This document shows, in pieces, positions 9,320-17,001 of a stretch of DNA of 64,000 bases (the first letter of the stretch is position 1; every line of letters starts with the position of its first letter). The stretch is from an uncultured Schlesneria sp. (GTDB lineage Bacteria; Planctomycetota; Planctomycetia; Planctomycetales; Planctomycetaceae). The position numbers and the translations under genes are program-made. The stretch lies in contig CAIVEI010000045.1 of the NCBI GenBank assembly GCA_903904835.1, forward strand, positions 1-64,000. The letters are read 5' to 3'. The notes beneath the pieces were generated by a model. The model saw only the letters and a list, made by a program, of their open reading frames with translations. It did no database searches and was not told the origin of the DNA.

Positions 9320-11179
9320 TTATTTGCTGGCAAGTGAAAATGCACCATCCCAGTCCTGCGGTGGCGCGTTGCCGAGTTCATTCATGTGATTGAGCAGGAA
9401 CGCTTTCGGACCGTCGCCGTCGGGAAGTTGTTTGAGCAGCGACATGGCATTCGACCAATCGCCACGGATGACGGCCTCAACGGCGGATTCGTGGTTGGCA
9501 ATCATTTCTGCCGTGATCTCTGGCATCTCTTCCAGCGAAGGCAGAAGTCCGTAAACAGTGATCGGTGTATCCATCCCTTTCGGTCGGACGCGAGCAAGGC
9601 GACGGAGCCGACCTTCGGAGGGATTCAAATACTTTTTTGCATACTCGGCGGTTGTTTCGTCCACGCAGATGGGAACCGCAAATTGCTTGGTCAAGCCCTC
9701 AAGGCGAGATCCCTGGTTCACGACTGGCCCAAACACGCCGACTTTCGATTGCTGATTCGTGCCGATCTGGCCAGCCAATGCGCGACCATGGGCGATCCCC
9801 ATTCCCACCGAAAAGCCGTATAGCAGGCTATCGTTTTGAATGACTCCCTGTTGAAAGGCTTTATAAATTGCCAGGGCCGCGCGGCAGGCAGGGACTGGTC
9901 CCTCTTTCAGTTCAATCGGCCATCCCCAGAAACCAAGTGCGGCGTCACCCTGAAAGTCTGCAATTGCTCCGTCACGCTCGACGATGCCGCCCGCCATGAC
10001 TCCGAGAGCTGCACTGACACTTCGCAGCAACGTTAACAGGTCGCTTTGAAGCGCTTCGGCCTTCTTGGAGAATCCGCGCACATCGCAGAATAGAACAGAG
10101 ATCTCGCGTTCGCTGGGACTGAGGGTTTCTTTTGAATTGCCCGCAGTCAATCCTTCAATAACCTTCGGCGAGAAGAAGCTGCTCAGTTGGGTCTTCTGCT
10201 CTTGAAGCATTCGGACGTGACGGATCGACCCGATAAACTGCGCAACCAGTTGCGTGAATCGAAGGTCTCCTAACAGATCAGCTTCCGTGACCATCAATCC
10301 GCCATTTGTCGCCCCCTGGCCGGAAACGTACAGACACCAGCCCTTGCTCGATTCGGCCTTAATCGGCGCACAAAAGGCCCAGCCCAATCCTTCGCTCATT
10401 GTAAACTGAGATTCGTCTGAACTTTCGAAGACGTGAATGACGCTCGATTGCGTTTGCAGACATTTGAGAACCATGCGCCGACTGGGAACAAACCGCCCTT
10501 CAAAGCGTTCACGAGTCTCGACCCGCATGGAAAGCGGCTTGGGAAACGATTGGATCTGGGAAACATTCGGTGGTAATTGTGTTTCGTCGAAATGCGCCAC
10601 GGCGACGGCCAATGAGCTTGGAATCGCCTCGATCAGCAGGCGGGACAACATCGCCCCCAAGTCGTCGTCCGAGTGCGACTCGGCAATCCTGTCGGGCAAT
10701 TGTTCGAGCAGTTCCATTTGCCGTTCGCCGTTGCCAAAGGCGACTTTTCTCAATTCTGCCGAAGAATAGGCCCGTTCCGAGCCTTCGCGGTTTTCTTCTT
10801 CACAGAACTCATAATTCTCGAAGTGTCGTTGCGTTTCGATTTCTGGTTCCGGACTTGTGGACGTCCGCGCGATTAGCGAACTGACGTGAAAAATCGTTGA
10901 GCCAATCTGGAACCATTCGTCGACCCCGAGAACGGCTTCACGAACCGGCTTTCCCCCGAACACGATCGGGTTCCTGGCTTGTTCGAGGCACTGCACACGC
11001 AGCTTACCATTGCCCCAGGCGACGTCGGCATGTTCGCGAGAGATCATCTGGTCCCAGGGGATTTCCCAGCCCAATTTGGCGGCGCGACCGATCCGGACCG
11101 TTTCCTGGTCTTCGAGAATCTTCAACAATCTCTGGGACGCATCCTGACCAGAAATTGTGATGTTTACTGCGGAGGCCAT
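9320..11179 (-). CDS. FHA-GAF-type class III nucleotidyl cyclase
   Basis: The 619-residue cytosolic protein has an N-terminal FHA domain (about 1-105, with RIGRAAKLGWEIPWDQMISREH), a middle GAF-like sensor region (about 140-320), and a class III cyclase domain (about 350-535). The two metal-binding Asp are present (FCDVRGF and FQGD), as are the Asn and Arg of the catalytic pair (VVNQGSRLEG). The residues that normally select adenine are changed: Lys to Asp before FQGD and Asp to Pro in VFGPVVN, so the product base is uncertain. FHA suggests control by phospho-threonine. I chose ATG 11179, which has AAGGA 10 bases upstream; a TTG at 11188 is too close to that site. It is second in an operon with the phosphodiesterase, 37 bases apart. 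Confidence 0.88.
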   Translation of the reverse strand: MASAVNITISGQDASQRLLKILEDQETVRIGRAAKLGWEIPWDQMISREHADVAWGNGKLRVQCLEQARNPIVFGGKPVREAVLGVDEWFQIGSTIFHVSSLIARTSTSPEPEIETQRHFENYEFCEEENREGSERAYSSAELRKVAFGNGERQMELLEQLPDRIAESHSDDDLGAMLSRLLIEAIPSSLAVAVAHFDETQLPPNVSQIQSFPKPLSMRVETRERFEGRFVPSRRMVLKCLQTQSSVIHVFESSDESQFTMSEGLGWAFCAPIKAESSKGWCLYVSGQGATNGGLMVTEADLLGDLRFTQLVAQFIGSIRHVRMLQEQKTQLSSFFSPKVIEGLTAGNSKETLSPSEREISVLFCDVRGFSKKAEALQSDLLTLLRSVSAALGVMAGGIVERDGAIADFQGDAALGFWGWPIELKEGPVPACRAALAIYKAFQQGVIQNDSLLYGFSVGMGIAHGRALAGQIGTNQQSKVGVFGPVVNQGSRLEGLTKQFAVPICVDETTAEYAKKYLNPSEGRLRRLARVRPKGMDTPITVYGLLPSLEEMPEITAEMIANHESAVEAVIRGDWSNAMSLLKQLPDGDGPKAFLLNHMNELGNAPPQDWDGAFSLASK

Positions 11180-11216
11180 ACTGATCAAATCCTTTAACCA
11201 TTAACCTTATCGGGAA

Positions 11217-11975
11217 CTAAAACGAATATGTCTGATTCGGCTGGCTGATCGTCAGCTTACCAAGATTCAGTTGTTTCAACTCGCTGACCACGTCGGCGTA
11301 AAAGGCTGGTTTGATGTGCACCGCTACGACAGGAATCGACCGACCAGCCTTCGTATATTCTTCGAGAAACAGCGATGGTGTCAGGTGTTTGGCTTTTTCT
11401 GCCAGCCAACCCATCGAATTCGGAAAAGCAGCTTCCAGAAAGACTGCTTTGACGCGCGGGTTATTGCGTACATAATCCCAGATGGCATCAGTTTGAGCCG
11501 TATCGCTGACAAACGCGACAGCCGTTGAACCGTCATCAACAATAAACCCGAAGGTAGGGATGACATGATTCAGGGCGATTGGCGTTACTGTCACGCCGTC
11601 GAATTGAATTGGCTTGCCGTCTTCCAGAATGACAAATCGGATAAACGGAGATTCCTCACGCGATAAACGAAGCACGTCAGGCCAGACAACGTCATTGAAA
11701 AAATGTGCCATGAGGTTGTCGACCACGTGCTGCGACGCATAAATCGTTGGACAATCTGGACCAGGCTGATAGACATTGTCGATAAAAATCGGCAATGACG
11801 CGACATGATCCAAGTGTGCATGTGAGATCAAGATCGATCGAACGGATTTTTGCCGGTCCAGGCTGGCAAAGCCGATACTTCCAGCATCAATCACGAGTGA
11901 GCCGTTCACAACATATGACGCAGCAAACTGATGAGCGGCACCTTCGACCGACGATGATAAAACGGTAACGTCCAC
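11217..11975 (-). CDS. Class II 3',5'-cyclic-nucleotide phosphodiesterase (metallo-beta-lactamase fold)
   Basis: The 252-residue protein carries the class II PDE signature HxHLDH at residues 52-57 (SHAHLDHVAS), the metal ligands of the metallo-beta-lactamase fold. It also has the family-typical FNDVVWPDVLRL stretch, a later HVIPTFGF segment, and the FVSDTA and FLEAAFPN motifs seen in yeast PDE1 and Vibrio CpdP relatives. It should hydrolyse cAMP or cGMP to the 5' nucleotide. The start is GTG with AAGGG five bases upstream; no signal peptide is evident, so it is likely cytosolic. It is the first gene of an operon whose second gene is the cyclase, so synthesis and removal of the messenger are co-transcribed. 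Confidence 0.86.
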   Translation of the reverse strand: MDVTVLSSSVEGAAHQFAASYVVNGSLVIDAGSIGFASLDRQKSVRSILISHAHLDHVASLPIFIDNVYQPGPDCPTIYASQHVVDNLMAHFFNDVVWPDVLRLSREESPFIRFVILEDGKPIQFDGVTVTPIALNHVIPTFGFIVDDGSTAVAFVSDTAQTDAIWDYVRNNPRVKAVFLEAAFPNSMGWLAEKAKHLTPSLFLEEYTKAGRSIPVVAVHIKPAFYADVVSELKQLNLGKLTISQPNQTYSF

Positions 11976-12151
11976 AGTGTCCCTTAAGGAGGGGGTTTGA
12001 GCAGCACCGATGACACCCCATGCACCAAAGACTGAATATATCGGCCAAGTTCTTTAGGGACAAGCATTTGAACAGGTACGAAAGTTACACTGTTCCTGCG
12101 CGTCATCGCTCGAATTCTACCCTCGATTTGAGCTCAACGTGGGAATTTCCG

Positions 12152-12190
12152 ACCCTCGGCAACCGCTTTTTTTTAAAAGGCGCCGAGGGT
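12152..12190. terminator. Inverted repeat between radical SAM and PDE genes
   Basis: A perfect 9-base stem (ACCCTCGGC / GCCGAGGGT) encloses a 21-base A/T-rich loop with eight consecutive T. It sits downstream of the radical SAM stop and upstream of the phosphodiesterase start on the same strand, so termination of the former is the likely role. Confidence 0.45.
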
Positions 12191-12240
12191 TATGGTGGCG
12201 AGACGACGGAAAAATGCACGGGCGTGAGCGTCTCATCCAT

Positions 12241-13323
12241 TCAATCAAATAATCGAAGTTGCCCCGATTTGGGAATCGGCCTGCGGAAGTGGGATGTATC
12301 GAGCGGCGGATGTCCGTGTATCAGATTGTACTTTTTCGCGAAAACGTCAAAAGTCTGTCGGATCTGGTCAGCCATCTCGCCCCGTCCGGTTAGGCGGGTC
12401 CCAAAATCGCTTTCATACAATTGTCCTCCACGTGTCTCACGCAATCGTGATTCGATCTTTTCTTTCTGTTGCGGAAGATGTCGAGCGAGCCATTTCAGAA
12501 ACACTGGCTTGACGGTCAGCGGCAGGCGAAGCAACACATACGCTGCGGAAGTCGCACCAGCATCGCGAGCCGCTCGCAGGATGGCAGGAATTTCTGAATC
12601 GTTCAGGCTGGGAATGATCGGGGCGACCATCACGTGAGTTGGAATCCCCGCGTCAGACAGCTCACTGATCGCACGCAGGCGCGCGGCCGGGCTGCTCGTC
12701 CGTGGTTCCATCACCCGGGTCAAAGCCTGATCTAATGAAGTAATACTGAGTGCAATACTGACGAGGTTCCGTTCGGCCATCGGCTTCAGCAGATCAAGAT
12801 CGCGAAGCACCAATGCGTTCTTGGTAATGACAGCAATCGGTTGCCGAGCTTCCAGGGCGACTTCAAGACATTTTCGAGTCAACTGGAAATGCCGCTCCGC
12901 CGGTTGATAGCAATCCGTCACGCCCGACATCATGACTAATTCCGGCTCATATCGTTCGCGGGCCAGCCAGTCACGAAACAGTTCCGGTGCACGCTCTTTG
13001 ACAAAGATCTTCGACTCGAAATCCAGGCCGGCACTCAGGTCAAGATATTCGTGCGTTGGTCGCGCATAGCAGTAGCTACAGCCATGCGCACAACCCCGAT
13101 ACGGATTAACGCTATAACGAAAAAAGACATCAGGACTGTCATTTTCGGTAACCACCGACTTTGACACATCCGAAAAGTATTCCGTCCGAATCCGCAAAAT
13201 ATCGGCGGCGTCCTCGCCCTCCAGGTGCGAAAGATCTTCGACGTATTCGATTCTCGCGAAGCGGTTACCCGGATTGGTTTGTGCCCCGCGTCCGACCGAC
13301 GGTGGCCGAATCGGTTCGTCCAT
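12241..13323 (-). CDS. PA0069-family radical SAM protein
   Basis: The 360-residue protein has the radical SAM cluster motif CxxxCxxC at residues 78-85 (CAHGCSYCYARPTHEY), which binds the [4Fe-4S] cluster and S-adenosylmethionine. It resembles the spore photoproduct lyase-like PA0069 family throughout, with VNPYRGCAHGC, MMSGVTDCYQP and ITKNALVLRDLDLL. The reaction of this family is not established. It is full length for the family, starts at ATG 13323, and stands alone upstream of the PDE-cyclase operon with a 265-base gap. A hairpin lies just past its stop. Confidence 0.88.
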   Translation of the reverse strand: MDEPIRPPSVGRGAQTNPGNRFARIEYVEDLSHLEGEDAADILRIRTEYFSDVSKSVVTENDSPDVFFRYSVNPYRGCAHGCSYCYARPTHEYLDLSAGLDFESKIFVKERAPELFRDWLARERYEPELVMMSGVTDCYQPAERHFQLTRKCLEVALEARQPIAVITKNALVLRDLDLLKPMAERNLVSIALSITSLDQALTRVMEPRTSSPAARLRAISELSDAGIPTHVMVAPIIPSLNDSEIPAILRAARDAGATSAAYVLLRLPLTVKPVFLKWLARHLPQQKEKIESRLRETRGGQLYESDFGTRLTGRGEMADQIRQTFDVFAKKYNLIHGHPPLDTSHFRRPIPKSGQLRLFD

Positions 13324-13494
13324 TCAGATTCTCCTGTTTTCAGAATCCGTAACAGTAACGTTTTGTTCCTTCCCGCGCCGCGAAAATTCTCTGCGGTAAG
13401 ACGAGGTTATCGTTGAATGATCTCCACCTTCGCGTACAAGTTTATCTCGTTTTGTTAACCGACGAACCTTAATTCTTGCGAATCCTGACGGTGG

Positions 13495-13524
13495 TTGACG
13501 CGCATTTTGCAACATGTTTATAGT
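13495..13524 (+). promoter_or_regulatory. Candidate sigma-70 promoter for the FG-GAP gene
   Basis: TTGACG at 13495 is followed after 17-18 bases by TTATAG/TATAGT (13518-13524), close to the sigma-70 consensus. It points at the TTG-initiated gene at 13750, leaving a leader of about 220 bases in which I recognise nothing else. Confidence 0.45.
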
Positions 13525-13749
13525 CCGATGCCCTTTTTACTGGGTCGAATCCCATTTCGGGAAATCACCTCGTGTTTGCAATATCCGGTAAATGAAGTCG
13601 TCCGCAATCGGGTTAATTCCGTTGAGTTCCTCAACTCAATCGAATCGCCGGATTGTCATTCAGGGTGACATGCGATGGTGAAAAGTTCCTAGCTCCGGGA
13701 TTTTTGGCAGTCGCTTGTCCTGTAATCGCGGGACGTTCATCGATCCCAA

Positions 13750-14919
13750 TTGAAATCGCGTCGACGTCGTTCGCGACAGACGATTGAGCGGCTTCAGTCG
13801 AGGATGCTATTAACGGTACCGACGGTGACTTCTGTCAACCTGGTGACAACGGTCCCCACCAATGAAACAACCGTCAGTTGGACGGCGACGTTCAGTCAGG
13901 CGGTCACGGGAGTCGATCCGACTGACTTCCAACTGGCCGAAGCAACCGGCGTTGGAGCGACCCTGACGCAAGTGACCGGAAGCGGTGCTGTCTACACTGT
14001 GACCGTGAGCGGCATCACCGGGAATGGCACTCTCGGCCTGAATCTGATTAACGACGGAACGATCAACAGTTCGGGAACGGCATTAAGCGGCGGGACGTTC
14101 AACGGTCAGGTCGAAACATTGGATCATGTCTCGCCTTACGTGGTCTCGATCAATCGTAAATCGCCAGCCAGTTCCACGAGGAATGCCAGCACAGTCCGTT
14201 TCACAGCAACGTTCAGCCAACCGGTGACAGGGGTCGATCCGACCGACTTTTCGTTGGCGAGAACAGGTACGATCGGTGCGACACTCACCCAGGTGACGCC
14301 AGTCAGCGCATCGGTTTACACGGTGAGTGTCAGCAGGATCACGGGTGCCGGGACGCTGGGCCTGAATCTGATCGACACGGGCAGGATCCACGATCTGGCG
14401 GGAAATACGCTGGTCACTCCGAACGCGCCGGCCAACTTCACGAACCAGGCCACTTTCGCAACAGGAACACCACCCACCTCGGTAGTGACAGGCGATGTCA
14501 ACGGGGACGGCATCTCCGACCTCGTCGTCACGAACTACAACAGCAATACGGTGAGTGTGATGCTGGGGAACGGGAATGGGACGTTCCAGCCCCAAACCAC
14601 CTTCGCCACGGGGATAGGCGCAGTTTCCGTGACAGTGGGGGATGTCAACGGCGACGGTAAGCCCGACCTCGTGGTCGCGAACGAAGATAGTAATACGGTC
14701 AGCGTGTTGTTGGGGAACGGCAACGACACCTTTGCAGCTCAGCACAATAAGCCAGGGCAAAGGCCTGTTAACCAACCACCGCAGGGGTCGTGGGGTTTCG
14801 TTCTTTTTAAACCTAGCGGTCCGTCAGCCAATTCTGACACTTTGACGCCCGGTCGAGATCTGCCCGCATCTGAATCCATCGTTTCTAAAGTTGATTTGTC
14901 GTTACTGACAAGCAAATAA
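13750..14919 (+). CDS. Truncated FG-GAP/VCBS repeat surface protein
   Basis: The 389-residue product starts with a basic segment and IERLQSRMLL, a variant of the planctomycete LEPR-XLL sorting motif. Two Ig-like repeats follow (TFSQAVTGVDPTDFQL... and TFSQPVTGVDPTDFSL...), then two FG-GAP repeats with calcium-binding loops (GDVNGDGISDLVV and GDVNGDGKPDLVV). Homology stops after residue 331 (DTFAAQ). The last 58 residues are read from a dispersed palindromic repeat and unrelated DNA. The paralog at the right end of the window has seven FG-GAP units and continues for hundreds of residues, so this copy is a 5' remnant. The start is TTG 13750, the only early start after a stop at 13723. Expression as a shortened surface protein is possible. 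Confidence 0.7.
   Translation: MKSRRRRSRQTIERLQSRMLLTVPTVTSVNLVTTVPTNETTVSWTATFSQAVTGVDPTDFQLAEATGVGATLTQVTGSGAVYTVTVSGITGNGTLGLNLINDGTINSSGTALSGGTFNGQVETLDHVSPYVVSINRKSPASSTRNASTVRFTATFSQPVTGVDPTDFSLARTGTIGATLTQVTPVSASVYTVSVSRITGAGTLGLNLIDTGRIHDLAGNTLVTPNAPANFTNQATFATGTPPTSVVTGDVNGDGISDLVVTNYNSNTVSVMLGNGNGTFQPQTTFATGIGAVSVTVGDVNGDGKPDLVVANEDSNTVSVLLGNGNDTFAAQHNKPGQRPVNQPPQGSWGFVLFKPSGPSANSDTLTPGRDLPASESIVSKVDLSLLTSK
14752..14802 (-). repeat. Palindromic dispersed repeat, copy A (reverse orientation)
   Basis: Read on the minus strand it begins AACGAAACCCCAC, passes through a diverged GC-rich hairpin with CCCCTGCGG at its centre, and ends GGCCTTTGCCCTGG. The same order of blocks recurs at 41076, 41195 and 42479. 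It begins within 10 bases of where the FG-GAP homology ends. Confidence 0.7.
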
Positions 14920-15829
14920 AAGCAAATTAATTTGTTTCTTAACGTTTGGAAGCCGGGGCTTGACAGATATGAATTTGTCGCAACAATAAATGTCAATGTC
15001 GTCAAAATGACGTGTGTGTAGCTGAGGGTGATGGCTGTGGTGGAACCGAATGGAAGAAGAAAAAATGATGGAGGAGCGACGTGAAATATTAACGAAGAAT
15101 CCACGGACTGACGCCAGCCGCTTCGTTTGCGGTTAAGACAGGATTGCCATCAATGCCAACGACATTGATCCGCGGATACCAACTCGACGAATGAATCTGG
15201 AGTACCTAGAGGATCCGAATTCCATAGACACGATAAATTCCGGTGGCATCGCTTTCGCTCAGACGCCGACTAATCGCTTTTATGTCCTCGGGATAAAGTC
15301 GCACACTTGTTTTGCGGCTAGATTGGTTGCCCGCACGTGCGATGTTCACGGCGTTGAGTTGGAAATTACCACCGCACCATGGATGACTTTAGACCGGCAG
15401 GAAATTGTTCAACGGTGGTCAACTTGGCCAATTTCAGCACGTGTGAAACCCTATAAAAAAAGTAAGTTGGCCAACTTCCTTTGTGATGTTCGGCGGGAAG
15501 GCAGAATCGAATTCGGTGGGACTCGAAGGCTCGACCGCAACTTGCGAATCTGCAAAGCGAATGAACTTGGCCAAGTTGGACAAGTTCAACACCGCGCAAA
15601 CACTACAAAACAGGGAAGTTGGCCAACTCGGTCGAACTTGGCCAACTTTTTTGATCGATTGCGATGTCCTGGCCGGTTTCAAGGTCGTTCGATTATACAA
15701 GGCTCACGACAAATCGGATCAGGCTTTCTTTCGCGCGCGCGCGAGAAGGAATGTACGGGCCGACAACTCGCTCATACCATACCTTTCAATCTTCGAAAGC
15801 TTTGAAGCCTTTTGTAAAAAATGGAAGCC
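14920..15829. other. Degenerate region without intact gene
   Basis: About 900 bases with no open frame that resembles a family. Short frames exist on both strands but their translations look random. The left part is A/T-rich near 14930. The middle carries five TTGGCCAA palindromes, annotated separately. A run of alternating CG lies near 15737. I read this as decayed accessory DNA. Confidence 0.5.
15424..15646. repeat. Cluster of five TTGGCCAA palindromes
   Basis: TTGGCCAA occurs at 15424, 15467, 15567, 15619 and 15639. In four of the five it is widened to a 12-14 base palindrome or near-palindrome such as AAGTTGGCCAACTT or AACTTGGCCAAGTT. Spacings (43, 100, 52, 20) are irregular, unlike iterons. 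The copies may be operator-like sites or the trace of a decayed gene with a repeated coding motif. Confidence 0.6.
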
Positions 15830-16571
15830 ATGAGCACAGCGAAGACTTGTCCTCTCGAACTTGTCGTGTGGCATCCCGACTTCGCGTTAGGGCGTGAGTT
15901 CGTGGCGTTTTTGTTAGATCGACTGACGCGGGATGCGAATGAACCGTTGTCGTGAGGGCTGGGGATTCCCGTCTATCTGAGGACGGGAATTGCTTCGGAT
16001 TTGCTGCACGAACCCGTGCCGTTCGATCAGGCTGAGCATACGAGAGTCGTGCTATTGGTTGACGACGAGATGACACTGGCTCGCGATGATGGCTGGAAAC
16101 AATATGCAGAATCGCTGGTAAATGGGGCTGGGGCGGCCGAACATCGTCTGATTCCCGTCAATTTGTCGCCGACTGCGTTCTCGCTGCATTGCGACGTCCA
16201 AAAGTGAATCTTCGTGCCAATCAATCGTCAGGTGCCGGTCTGGCGGCAAAAGCAGCGGATGCTGATTCGTGTTGTGCATAACCTTTGCCGGCTACTCTGC
16301 GGTTCAGGCCAGGTGAACTACAAATCGCAAGACTCATCGATTCAATAGCATGTCAATGTTACTTAAGCCTGCCAAAAAAGATGGTGTAGAACTGGCTCAA
16401 CAATTCAAGACGTTTCTTCAGAACCAACTGTAACTCGACACCTTCTTTGATGGAAACGGAATCATCTACGGTGATGACCTCGCCGACGTACTCGAGCAAG
16501 GTGCCAAAAAGTCCGCACGGCTGATTTTTCACACCGATGCCTGCAGCATCCGAGACGAAATCCTGGCCTGA
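15830..16571 (+). pseudogene. Broken TIR-domain protein gene (probable defence effector)
   Basis: From ATG 15830 one frame reads as an N-terminal domain (LELVVWHPDFALGREFVAFLLDR...GLGIPVYLRTG...VVLLVDDEMTLARDDGW). It is interrupted by TGA at 15953 and 16205 and closes with TAG at 16346. A second frame from about 16350 continues as a TIR domain: AKKDGVELAQQFKTFLQNQL, a TAA at 16431, then LDTFFDGNGIIYGDDLADVL and SARLIFHTDA, ending at TGA 16569. In intact relatives as I remember them, a region of the first type is followed by a TIR domain with the FLSHAKxDG...LDTFFDxNDI...QTDAYSSREW pattern. TIR domains of this kind often cleave NAD+ in anti-phage systems. Three in-frame stops plus a frame change make this a clear pseudogene. 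Anything beyond 16571 is unrecognisable. Confidence 0.62.
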
Positions 16572-17001
16572 TGGAAGAATATAAAGGTCCTTCTGCGGCT
16601 GAAAATCGTCGCCTGTTCGAGACGCCGCATCTTGCCGAAATAATCTATCTCGTGCTGAAAGGCCTGCGAACAATTCGTTAAATGAGATTTAGAAACGCAT
16701 CTGATTCCGATGAAGGGAATCAAAAAATGGTTCTTCGATGTTGGCAAACCCACGCGCGCCGATGTTGTGCGGGCGTGTTTCCGCTGGACGGATCATGGCG
16801 TGCTGGCTAGAACACATTGCGTGTGAGATGCTTGCCAGTTCAATCGACCAGTCGCAATCGACCGGGCGATGATTTGCGAAAATCCGACACGAAGAAACTT
16901 TGGCCACATAAAGGTTGTTAATACATTTAGCGACGATTGTTCCCTTATTTCACCAGACACCTGGGACGTAAGGGGTGTTCGAATTCTTTCAGGAGGTTCT
17001 G
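16572..17001. other. Intergenic region upstream of sppA
   Basis: No supported gene. A 36-codon open stretch at 16571-16681 (MEEYKGPSAAENRR...) could be the scrambled tail of the TIR pseudogene. The promoter of the sppA-gsp operon should lie in the last 200 bases, but I could not single out clear boxes. Confidence 0.35.

Noticed and set aside
12020-12637. A 205-codon plus-strand frame overlapping the radical SAM gene
   Set aside because: Mostly antisense to a well-supported gene; no family resemblance.
13542-13553. GGGTCGAATCCC resembling a tRNA T-loop
   Set aside because: No acceptor, D or anticodon stems can be folded around it.
15191-15805. A 204-codon plus-strand frame across the TTGGCCAA cluster
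   Set aside because: Translation shows no domain or sensible composition, and overlapping frames of similar quality exist on both strands; more likely degenerate DNA.
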